DNA of 64,000 bases, taken from the NCBI GenBank assembly GCA_946628415.1, contig CAMOWK010000004.1, positions 62,001-126,000 on the forward strand, written 5' to 3'. Position numbers and translations under genes: made by a program. Of the stretch, positions 49,058-57,656 are shown piece by piece; the first letter of the stretch is position 1, and each line of letters begins with the position of its first letter. The notes below the pieces were generated by a model, which saw only the letters and a program-made list of their open reading frames with translations, was not told the origin of the DNA and did not search any database. The DNA comes from an uncultured Lachnospiraceae bacterium (GTDB lineage: Bacteria > Bacillota > Clostridia > Lachnospirales > Lachnospiraceae).

Positions 49058-51727
49058 ATGAGACGAGGACTAAAGAAAGTATTTGCTGCAGCACTTGCAG
49101 GAGCTATGGCAATCAGTACAGCACTTGTTGTGCCGGTAACAGACATTGGAGCTTATGTCGCTAAAACCGAGACAAAAGCGGTAAGCGAAAGCTACGCGGC
49201 GGTTCCGTATAATTACGCAAAACTGCTTCAGCAGTCACTTTATCTTTATGATGCAAATATGTGTGGTGGCGATGTCGGTTCTGCAAGTCTTCTTTCATGG
49301 AGAGGTAACTGCCATACCAGTGACAGAGTCAGCTACAGAAGAAGCGACGGCTCATATGTTTCAGTAGATCTTACAGGCGGTTATCATGATGCCGGCGACC
49401 ACGTTAAGTTTGGTCTTCCACAGGCTTATTCAGCATTCGTTCTTGGGATGAGTTACGATACAAATAAAGATGCATTTGAATCAGCTTCACAGACAGGCCA
49501 TTTAAGAAATATCACAACCAGATTCGCAGATTATTTCGTTAAATGTACTGTTCTTGATAAATCAGGCAACAATGTTGAAGACTTCTGCGTTCAGGTCGGA
49601 CAGGGCGGCGCAGGTTTCGATCACGGTTACTGGGGAGCTCCTGAAAAGCAGACAGGCACCAACAGACCTATATACTTTGCAAAGAGGGATAATGATCCTT
49701 CGACTGATGTGGTTTGTCTTTCTGCTGCAGCACTTGCGATCCATTACAAGAATTTCGGCGGACAGAAGTACCTTGATACAGCAAAGAAGCTTTTTGCTTT
49801 TGCAAAGAGAAATTCTAAGGCAAATAACAGATCGGGCGGTACATTTTATCAGTCCACTTCATGGGAAGATGATTATGCTCTTGCGGCAACAATGCTTTAC
49901 AAGGTGACAGGCGACTCACAGTATCTGTCTGATTATAACAGTTTGAAGTCTAACGGAAATGTTACTAATGTTTACTGGCCGCTTTGCTGGAACAACACCG
50001 GAATCGCAGTTGCATATTACAACGGTAACAGAAACGGACTTAAGCATACAAATGTCAGTGCAGGAACACTTGACGGAATATATAAGCACGTAAATGACTG
50101 GGGTTCTGCAAGATATAACACATCGCTTCAGTATACCTCGCTTCTTTATGATAAGCTTTCGGGAACTAATACCTACAGGTCATGGGCTGAATCACAGATG
50201 AATTACCTTCTTGGTTCAAATCCAAGGAAAGTATGCTATGTTGTAGGCTTTGCTTCAAACAGCTCAAAGTATCCTCACCACAGGGCTGCATCCGGTTACA
50301 CGGGCGGACCTAAAGGAACAACAAAGCAGGCTCATGTGCTTCTCGGTGCTCTCGTAGGCGGACCTACAAATGGCGGCTATACCGATACAGCTGATAATTA
50401 TCAGTGCAATGAGGTTGCCATCGACTACAATGCAACTCTTGTTGCAGCGGCTGCGGCTATCTACAGTGGACATAAGGGAGAGGCTGTTGTTGACGGAAGC
50501 CTTTATACCGACGGACCGGTGACTGTATTTAACGGCGTTGATTATGCAGCGGTTTATGATTACAAGTATTACGTGAATAAGTATCCTGATATCAAGAATG
50601 CTTTCGGCGGCGATACATTTAAAACTCTTCAGCATTTTGTGAATTACGGAATGAAAGAAGGAAGACAGGGTATAGCTTCTTTCAACGTTCAGTCATATAA
50701 GAATGCATATGTTGATCTTAGAAATGCATTTGGAAATGATCTTCCTAACTATTACATGCACTATGTGAAGTACGGAAAGAGAGAAGGACGTAAAGGCACT
50801 GGCGTAAGTGCACCTGTTGGCTCTGTTACAAAACTGAAGGGAGTTGATTATTCAACTGTATTTGATTATAAGTATTACATTTCAAAATATCCTGATATAA
50901 AGAAGGCGTTTGGAAATGATGACGTAAAGGCGCTTCAGCATTTTGTAAATTACGGAATGAAGGAAGGAAGACAGGGTAAAGCAAGCTTTGATGTTAATTC
51001 ATATGCTAGAAAGTATGCTGACCTTAGACATGCATTTAAGAATGACCTTACAAAGTACTATCTCCACTTCATGAAATACGGAAGTAAGGAAGGAAGAAAG
51101 GCTACAGGTCAGACAACTGTTGTTGGATATGATACAAAGCTTGACGGCGTTGATTACAGTAAGGTTTATGACTATAACTTCTATACGAATAAATATCCTG
51201 ATATAAAGAAGGCTTTTGGATATGATGACACGGCTGTTCTGAGACATTTCGTAAATTACGGAATGAAGGAAGGAAGACAGGCAAAGGCAGGATTCCAGGT
51301 ACAGTCTTATAAAAATGCATATGCCGATCTTAGAGGCGCATTTGCATCAGATCTTCCTAAATATTATCTCCACTATATTAACTACGGAGCAAAAGAAGGA
51401 AGAAATAAAACTACAGGTGTTACAACAGTATCCGGTTATGTGACAAAGCTTGGCGGAGTGGATTATTCTGCTGTATATGACTTTAATTATTACATGAATA
51501 AGTATCCGGATCTTAAGAAGGCATTTGGAAATGACGATATAAAGGCACTTCAGCATTTCGTAAATTACGGAATGAGAGAGGGACGCGTTGCATCTAAGAA
51601 CTTTGATCCCGCTTTCTATAAGAAAACATACGGTGATCTCAGAAAGGCGTTCGGAAATAACAATAAAGATTATTATATGCATTACATTAAGTACGGTAAA
51701 AAAGAAGGAAGAAGAGGTTCTAAATGA
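49058..51727 (+). CDS. Secreted GH9 endoglucanase with four surface repeats
   Basis: ATG 49058 is chosen because AGAGGGG lies about 10 bases upstream and a signal peptide begins there (MRRGLKKVFAAALAGAMAIS); an in-frame ATG at 48986 would add 24 odd residues. The protein is 889 residues. The GH9 catalytic domain (about 50-480) has GGYHDAGDHVKFGLP with D111 and D114, PHHRAASG, and the proton donor E452 in NEVAIDYNA. It cleaves beta-1,4-glucan. No CBM, Ig-like domain or dockerin is present. Instead four ~100-residue Tyr-rich repeats fill the rest. Its stop overlaps the next start (ATGA). Confidence 0.95.
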   Translation: MRRGLKKVFAAALAGAMAISTALVVPVTDIGAYVAKTETKAVSESYAAVPYNYAKLLQQSLYLYDANMCGGDVGSASLLSWRGNCHTSDRVSYRRSDGSYVSVDLTGGYHDAGDHVKFGLPQAYSAFVLGMSYDTNKDAFESASQTGHLRNITTRFADYFVKCTVLDKSGNNVEDFCVQVGQGGAGFDHGYWGAPEKQTGTNRPIYFAKRDNDPSTDVVCLSAAALAIHYKNFGGQKYLDTAKKLFAFAKRNSKANNRSGGTFYQSTSWEDDYALAATMLYKVTGDSQYLSDYNSLKSNGNVTNVYWPLCWNNTGIAVAYYNGNRNGLKHTNVSAGTLDGIYKHVNDWGSARYNTSLQYTSLLYDKLSGTNTYRSWAESQMNYLLGSNPRKVCYVVGFASNSSKYPHHRAASGYTGGPKGTTKQAHVLLGALVGGPTNGGYTDTADNYQCNEVAIDYNATLVAAAAAIYSGHKGEAVVDGSLYTDGPVTVFNGVDYAAVYDYKYYVNKYPDIKNAFGGDTFKTLQHFVNYGMKEGRQGIASFNVQSYKNAYVDLRNAFGNDLPNYYMHYVKYGKREGRKGTGVSAPVGSVTKLKGVDYSTVFDYKYYISKYPDIKKAFGNDDVKALQHFVNYGMKEGRQGKASFDVNSYARKYADLRHAFKNDLTKYYLHFMKYGSKEGRKATGQTTVVGYDTKLDGVDYSKVYDYNFYTNKYPDIKKAFGYDDTAVLRHFVNYGMKEGRQAKAGFQVQSYKNAYADLRGAFASDLPKYYLHYINYGAKEGRNKTTGVTTVSGYVTKLGGVDYSAVYDFNYYMNKYPDLKKAFGNDDIKALQHFVNYGMREGRVASKNFDPAFYKKTYGDLRKAFGNNNKDYYMHYIKYGKKEGRRGSK
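50519..51724 (+). repeat. Four protein-coding repeats in the GH9 gene
   Basis: Each unit of ~300 bases encodes two half-repeats: GVDYxxVYDYxYYxxKYPDI with KxAFG and LQHFVNYGMKEGR, then SYKNAYxDLRxAFGxD with YYxHYxxYGKKEGR. The same units occur in the next three genes. Confidence 0.9.
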
Positions 51728-54474
51728 GAAGAAAAGTCGCGATAATTCTTACTATAGGACTTGTCCTTTCTGCCAGTGTACCGGCAGTTGGCACGAATAT
51801 AGAAGCAGAGGCATCAGGAAATAACGATGCCTCTGCTTCTGATGGTTTAGTCTTTATAGATGAGAATACAGTTTATGATACTAAGGAGTCACATAAGGAC
51901 GATATACTTTCAGATGATATGCAGGAAATGAAAGAAGAGGCAGAGGAAAATGCTGATTCTGATGAGGCTTTAAACGGAAACAGCCCGGAGCAAAATTTGG
52001 GGCAGGGAAACGATACGGAATCAGAGGATGGTAGTTCTTCAACGGGAGAAGGGAGTGCTACTCCCGGGGATGCAACACCCGGGGACGCGGAAGATGGAAT
52101 TTCGATCAATATGCCCGATAATATGGAAGTGTATGAGAATTCGTATACCACGTATAATTCTGTTGATTCAGGCTATGTTTCTTCTGTAAAGAATCAGGGT
52201 ATTTATAATACCTGCTGGGCATTTGCTGCAACGGGAATGGCTGAAGCATCCATGAAAAAACAGGGACTTGCCTCAAACCCCGACTACTCTGAATATCAGC
52301 TTGCATACTTCACTTATAACAGTGCAAAGGCATCAGACCCTCTCGGTCTTCTTGACGGAGACAGTAATTCAGCCGGCAAGCTGGGACTTAATTATCTTGA
52401 AAATGGAGGTAGCCCGCTTGCAACCGGATTTGCTATGTCTTCATGGCTGGGGCTTACTGATGATGCAAATGCACCTTACAGTTCTGCAAAATATGATTCG
52501 GTTCTTGCTACGTCACTTGCCTACAGCAGGGATACGGCTCATCTTGCTGAGACAAGAATGGCAAATATGGAAGACAGAGACTATGTAAAGGATCTTATCT
52601 ATAATTATGGTGCGGCCGTTGTAGGAATCAATTTTAAAAACAATATGTGCCAGTCCTACATACAGGATAATGATGATAAAGGCCTCAGCTACTACTGCCC
52701 AAAGCAGAATACTCCCGGACATGCGGTTCTTCTTGTTGGCTGGGATGACAGCTACAGCAAGGACAACTTTGGAGACACTCCTCCGGGAGACGGAGCGTGG
52801 CTTGTAAAGAACAGTTGGGGAACGGGAAAGAGTAATTATGATTACTTCTGGATTTCTTATTACGACCCGTCTTTGCTTTTAAGAGGGTATGATGATAAAG
52901 GTAATGAAGTACCCAATACGGCAACATCTTACATATTTGAAAAAACAAATGCCTTTGATTATAACTATCAGTATGATGGCGGATATGGTAATATGACTTT
53001 TGATATTCTAAATGGCAGTGCTATTGCAAATGTCTATACGGTCAAAGGTTCGGATAAAGAGATACTTTCTGCTGTTTCGGTTGCAATAGCCGATGATTAT
53101 GTTAACTATTCGGTTCAGATATATAAGAATCCGTCAAGCGGAAATCCTGCATCGGGAACAGCCATGCTTTCATCGCCTGTAACGGGGACAACGGATATGC
53201 CCGGTATTCAGAGGATTAAGCTTGGCAAGAATATAAACCTCAGTAAAGGTGATGTATTCTCTGTTGTTATTACAGTTACAGACACAAATTCGTCAGATGG
53301 AAAAGTCAGCATATATCTGGATGGTGACTATTATGATAATAACTACAATTTTGACAGCAAGTCATATCCGGGACAGTCATATTTCAGTAACGGCTCATCG
53401 GTATTCAGAGATTTTTATACCGCACAGTTTAATTCAGGAACTATGGTTGGTTCTGATTTAGACCTTTGTGCAAGAATAAAAGCATTTACCAAGAAGGATA
53501 CTTCAAGCAGTAATACAAATAATAATACAAATAATACTCAGCAGGAAACGACCAAGATAATAAAATCATCATATGCAACTGTTTACAACGGAGTTAATTA
53601 CAGCGCAGTTTATGATTATAACTACTATGTTCAGAAGTATGCCGACATATGGAGAGCATTTGGGACAAATGATGCTGCTGTACTTAAGCATTTCGTAAAC
53701 TATGGAATGAAAGAAAGACGGCAGGCGAAGAGTACATTTGATGTAAATTCATATAAGAATGCATATGTGGATCTCAGAAATGCATTTGGCAATGATTATC
53801 CGAAGTATTATTTACATTATGTAAACTATGGTAAAAAAGAGGGACGCAGGACTACAGGTGTCACAAAGAGAGTTGGAAATGTAACGAAGCTCGGCGGAGT
53901 TGACTACTCATCAATCTTTAATGCTGATTACTATTTCAGCAAAAATGGAGATATAGTTAAGGCATTTGGAGCAAATGACGATGTCAGCGCACTTCAGCAT
54001 TTTGTAAACTACGGAATGAAGGAAGGAAGAGCAAGTATAGCTACATTTGACCTTACATCATATGCATACAGATATCCGGATCTTCGAAAGGCATTTAAAA
54101 ACGACAAAAAGAGTTATTACCTGCATTACAAGAATTACGGAAAACGTGAAGGCAGGAAAGCAACCGGAACTACTACTATGCAGGGTTGCGTAACCACTTA
54201 TAACGGCACGAATTATGCGGCTGTTTATGACGGTGGCTATTATATTAATAAATACTCTGATATCAAGAGGGCATTTGGCTTTGACGATGAAAAGGTGCTT
54301 CAGCATTTTGTTAACTATGGAATGCGTGAAGGAAGACAGGCTTCGTCCAAGTTTAACCTCACAGTTTATAAGAACAGATATTCTGATCTTAGAAGAGCAT
54401 TTGGTAATGATAACGTTAGGTATTATATTCATTATATCAAGTATGGTGTAAGAGAAGGAAGAAAGGCATATTAG
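51724..54474 (+). CDS. Secreted papain-family (C1A) cysteine protease with three surface repeats
   Basis: This 916-residue protein has a signal peptide (MRRKVAIILTIGLVLSASVPAVG), then an acidic Ser/Glu/Gly-rich segment to about residue 130. The protease domain spans about 135-385: VKNQGIYNTCWAFAATG with nucleophile C164, H333 in TPGHAVLLVGWDD, and N363 in LVKNSWGTGKS. A beta-rich lectin-like domain (about 400-590), often found after such proteases, follows. An Asn/Thr linker leads to three ~100-residue repeats. It could trim surface proteins or degrade host or feed protein. The start overlaps the GH9 stop (ATGA). Confidence 0.93.
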   Translation: MRRKVAIILTIGLVLSASVPAVGTNIEAEASGNNDASASDGLVFIDENTVYDTKESHKDDILSDDMQEMKEEAEENADSDEALNGNSPEQNLGQGNDTESEDGSSSTGEGSATPGDATPGDAEDGISINMPDNMEVYENSYTTYNSVDSGYVSSVKNQGIYNTCWAFAATGMAEASMKKQGLASNPDYSEYQLAYFTYNSAKASDPLGLLDGDSNSAGKLGLNYLENGGSPLATGFAMSSWLGLTDDANAPYSSAKYDSVLATSLAYSRDTAHLAETRMANMEDRDYVKDLIYNYGAAVVGINFKNNMCQSYIQDNDDKGLSYYCPKQNTPGHAVLLVGWDDSYSKDNFGDTPPGDGAWLVKNSWGTGKSNYDYFWISYYDPSLLLRGYDDKGNEVPNTATSYIFEKTNAFDYNYQYDGGYGNMTFDILNGSAIANVYTVKGSDKEILSAVSVAIADDYVNYSVQIYKNPSSGNPASGTAMLSSPVTGTTDMPGIQRIKLGKNINLSKGDVFSVVITVTDTNSSDGKVSIYLDGDYYDNNYNFDSKSYPGQSYFSNGSSVFRDFYTAQFNSGTMVGSDLDLCARIKAFTKKDTSSSNTNNNTNNTQQETTKIIKSSYATVYNGVNYSAVYDYNYYVQKYADIWRAFGTNDAAVLKHFVNYGMKERRQAKSTFDVNSYKNAYVDLRNAFGNDYPKYYLHYVNYGKKEGRRTTGVTKRVGNVTKLGGVDYSSIFNADYYFSKNGDIVKAFGANDDVSALQHFVNYGMKEGRASIATFDLTSYAYRYPDLRKAFKNDKKSYYLHYKNYGKREGRKATGTTTMQGCVTTYNGTNYAAVYDGGYYINKYSDIKRAFGFDDEKVLQHFVNYGMREGRQASSKFNLTVYKNRYSDLRRAFGNDNVRYYIHYIKYGVREGRKAY
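53577..54471 (+). repeat. Three protein-coding surface repeats in the C1A protease gene
   Basis: Unit 1 is of the YDYNYYV type, unit 2 of the distinctive FNADYYFSKNGDI type, and unit 3 of the YDGGYYI type. The same order of types is found in the next gene. Confidence 0.85.
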
Positions 54475-54476
54475 TT

Positions 54477-57400
54477 ATGAAGAAGTTTAGAAAGATACTT
54501 GCAAGTACACTCGCGGTCGCGATGCTGATCGGCATTGCCCCCGGAACAGCTATAACGGGGCATGCTGAGGAGAGTCAAGATACGACGCAGGAGACGAGCG
54601 AAGCAGAAAGCTTCATGCCGGCTAGTGACATTGATTCACTGGTAGAGCTTAGTTCTGACTATGTAGTTGTTGGAAGTAACTTGCTTAAATCCGGGGATGA
54701 GCAGTTTGTCTATGTCATGCTTGATAAGGATGTAGATGAATTCCTTTTGGCGGCTGATGAAGATGAAGCAGGTGTTGAAGAAGACCTCTATGAAAATGCA
54801 TCGGAGGGAGACGCAACAGAAAACGATGCAAAGCAGGATATAACTGAAATTGTCTATCCTGAAGTTACATTTGAAGTCGTAAATTCCGATACAGGTGAGC
54901 AGCTTCTTGTTCCGGGTTATTTTGAAACCGGTTCAGAACTTGTAGCTAAGTTTGATGTAGAAGAAGCAGGAAGCTATACCGTAACGGCAGTAACATTTGA
55001 TAGTGACATTTTACCGGGTATAAGTTTCTGTGATTCGGAAAGCCTTACATTTGGCGTAGATAAGGATACCGTGGTTGAGGCGGATGCATGGTTCTTTGAT
55101 GAGGAAAATGCAAAGCTCTATGACGAAAACACAGTTGCTGATACAGAGAACATAGATATTTATAGCGTAAATAATTCAGAAACGGATAGTTCGGATATCA
55201 GTATTTCAGGTGATATGATTCTTTCAACACCGAGTGGAATGGAAAATCTTGGAAAGAATGCAAGCGGTAAATACGTTATAGCACTTAATGCAGAGTGTGA
55301 TGACTATGATAAGGGCGATTTTATTGATTACAATGGAAGTAGAATTTATGAAAATACAATAAATGGAAAAATTCAGCAGTATATTTATGAGTATCTTTTG
55401 GAATATGACTGTTCTGTTGTGAAATGTCCGAGGTATTCAGCACATGATTATTCTGATGAAGGTACGGCAATTCAGAAGAGGGTTGATTATGCAGAAAGTC
55501 AAAATGCTGATGTAATAGTTTCTATAGGAATGGGAGATCCTAAGAATTTTACTAATCCTATAGGCGCGTATATTATAGTTCAGAATAAGAATTATAAAGC
55601 TGAGTTAAATACTATTGGAACTCGGTTAGGAAATAAGATTTTAGAGAGAATTAAAGCCCTTAAACTTTTACAGGATGAAAAAGAGAGTGGAGTCTTTATT
55701 GCTAATGATGGTGGTAAAACTTACCCGGATGGAAGTATGAGGGAATACTATTACATTTTAAGTAGGTCAAAACTCAAAGGAATACCTACTATTATGATTC
55801 ATCACGCATACCTTTCAACAAAAAGTGAATATGAAAAATTCCTTTCATCCGATGCTAAACTTAAAAATCTTGCCAAGGCTGATGCGGAAGGAATCATTGC
55901 AGAGTACGGTCTTAAGAAGAAGCAGACTACTCCGACTAATACCAATACAAATACTAATACGGACAAAACTCCTTCAACAAATCAGGGCAGTAACAGTACG
56001 GCAGTTGATTCTACACCTGATGCAAATGCGATAAATACATATAATGGAACCGATTACAGTGATCTTTACGATTACAGATTCTATATAGCTAAGTATGCTG
56101 ATTTAAAGAGGGCTTTCGGAAGCGGAAGCAAGGAAGACAGGGAGAAGGCTATCAGACATTTCGTAGTCTACGGAATGAAGGAAGGAAGACAGGCAAGCTC
56201 CAAATTCTCACTTGATTCATATAAGAACGCATACGTTGACCTCCGAAATGCATTTTCGGAGGACTGGCCAAAGTATTATATGCACTATATAAAATACGGT
56301 AAGAGAGAAGGAAGAGTTGCGGTAGGCGTTACAACCCGCCGTGGTAATGTTACAAAGTATAACGGTGTTGATTATTCAGCGGTATTTAATGCAGATTATT
56401 ATTTTCAGAAGAATGCTGATATAGTGAGAGCTTTTGGCACAAATAATGACATTGCCGCGCTTAAACATTTCATAAATTATGGTATGAAGGAAGGCAGAAA
56501 TTCAATCGCATCCTTCAGCCTTACATCTTATGCTTATGCTTATGTCGATTTAAGACGTGCATTTGGAAATGATTACGCAAAGTATTATCTCCACTATATG
56601 AATTATGGTAAGAAAGAAAAAAGGGTAACAACAGGCGTTACAGCCATGAGAGGTTATATGACGGTTCTGAATGGAGTTAATTACAGCCCGCTATATGACT
56701 GCAACTACTATATAACCAAGTATCCTGATATAAAGAAAGCCTTTGGCTTCTGTGATGATAAGATTCTTCAGCACTTTGTTAATTATGGTATGAAGGAGTG
56801 CAGAAGGCCGTCAGCAAACTTTAATGTATATTCTTATGCCAACAGATATCGTGACTTACAGAAAGCATTTGGCGGAAATATGCCTAATTACTATATCCAT
56901 TATATAAAATATGGATATAAAGAGGGACGTAATGCGACAGGAAATGACACGAAATATATGCCTAATTATATTCCTAACTCAGAGGATGCAATGTGGAGAT
57001 ATCTTTCAGAAGAGGGCTTCACGGATTATGCTATAGCAGGAGCGCTTGGATGTCTTCAGGCTGAATCGGGACTTAAGGCAGATATTATAGAAGCTGAGTT
57101 TGTAAGCGGATTCCCTGAAAGATCGGTTATCATTGCTGACCTTAATGCTTATTGCAGGGATTATCTCTTCCCATATTATGCAGATGTAAGAAAACTACCC
57201 ATAAGTAAAGCAGGATATACTTACTATGGCGATGGTCTCTACTATCCGGGAATCGGACTTTGCCAGTGGACGGGTACAAGAGCTTACAGGCTTCTTCACT
57301 TCAACCCGAATACCAAAAAGGTTGAAGCAAGCTATTATAATAATGACTGGAATAATGCGGCTGTTCAGCTTGATTACCTTCTTAATGTTGAGATTTCCAA

Positions 57401-57593
57401 GACATTTTGGAATTCTTACAAGACGATATCACCTCAGGATGGAGAATCGGATACTGAATGTGTAAACAGAGCAGTAGATACATTCTTCAGTACGGTTGAA
57501 TATCCGAATAATCATCAGGCAAGATTCCTTAATCCAAGGCAGACTTATGCCAATAATATATTTAAAAGAGGTCATGGCGTTTATACCAGGTAA
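54477..57593 (+). CDS. Secreted degenerate amidase-3-like protein with surface repeats and phage-type lysozyme domain
   Basis: This 1,038-residue protein has a signal peptide (MKKFRKILASTLAVAMLIGIAPG). Residues about 255-480 follow the amidase_3 (MurNAc-L-Ala amidase) layout, but the zinc residues look replaced: ALNAECDD where a Gly-His-Gly loop is expected, VSIGMGDP instead of SIHAN, and IHHAYLS in place of the catalytic glutamate motif. It may therefore bind rather than cut peptidoglycan. A Thr/Asn linker and three surface repeats follow (about 518-820). The C-terminus (830-1038) resembles phage-tail lysozyme (Phage_lysozyme2): GALGCLQAESGL and GIGLCQWTGTRAYRLL. It starts two bases after the protease stop. 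Confidence 0.82.
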   Translation: MKKFRKILASTLAVAMLIGIAPGTAITGHAEESQDTTQETSEAESFMPASDIDSLVELSSDYVVVGSNLLKSGDEQFVYVMLDKDVDEFLLAADEDEAGVEEDLYENASEGDATENDAKQDITEIVYPEVTFEVVNSDTGEQLLVPGYFETGSELVAKFDVEEAGSYTVTAVTFDSDILPGISFCDSESLTFGVDKDTVVEADAWFFDEENAKLYDENTVADTENIDIYSVNNSETDSSDISISGDMILSTPSGMENLGKNASGKYVIALNAECDDYDKGDFIDYNGSRIYENTINGKIQQYIYEYLLEYDCSVVKCPRYSAHDYSDEGTAIQKRVDYAESQNADVIVSIGMGDPKNFTNPIGAYIIVQNKNYKAELNTIGTRLGNKILERIKALKLLQDEKESGVFIANDGGKTYPDGSMREYYYILSRSKLKGIPTIMIHHAYLSTKSEYEKFLSSDAKLKNLAKADAEGIIAEYGLKKKQTTPTNTNTNTNTDKTPSTNQGSNSTAVDSTPDANAINTYNGTDYSDLYDYRFYIAKYADLKRAFGSGSKEDREKAIRHFVVYGMKEGRQASSKFSLDSYKNAYVDLRNAFSEDWPKYYMHYIKYGKREGRVAVGVTTRRGNVTKYNGVDYSAVFNADYYFQKNADIVRAFGTNNDIAALKHFINYGMKEGRNSIASFSLTSYAYAYVDLRRAFGNDYAKYYLHYMNYGKKEKRVTTGVTAMRGYMTVLNGVNYSPLYDCNYYITKYPDIKKAFGFCDDKILQHFVNYGMKECRRPSANFNVYSYANRYRDLQKAFGGNMPNYYIHYIKYGYKEGRNATGNDTKYMPNYIPNSEDAMWRYLSEEGFTDYAIAGALGCLQAESGLKADIIEAEFVSGFPERSVIIADLNAYCRDYLFPYYADVRKLPISKAGYTYYGDGLYYPGIGLCQWTGTRAYRLLHFNPNTKKVEASYYNNDWNNAAVQLDYLLNVEISKTFWNSYKTISPQDGESDTECVNRAVDTFFSTVEYPNNHQARFLNPRQTYANNIFKRGHGVYTR
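56032..56940 (+). repeat. Three protein-coding surface repeats in the amidase/lysozyme gene
   Basis: Unit order is YDYRFYI, FNADYYFQKNADI, YDCNYYI. The first unit has an insertion of four or five residues (GSGSKEDREKAI). Unit 2 closely matches unit 2 of the protease gene. Confidence 0.85.
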
Positions 57594-57656
57594 TATGGAA
57601 TCCTGAATTTTGGTATAGGTTTAGACTGAATTGTTACATAAAGGATGAAGATTGAA

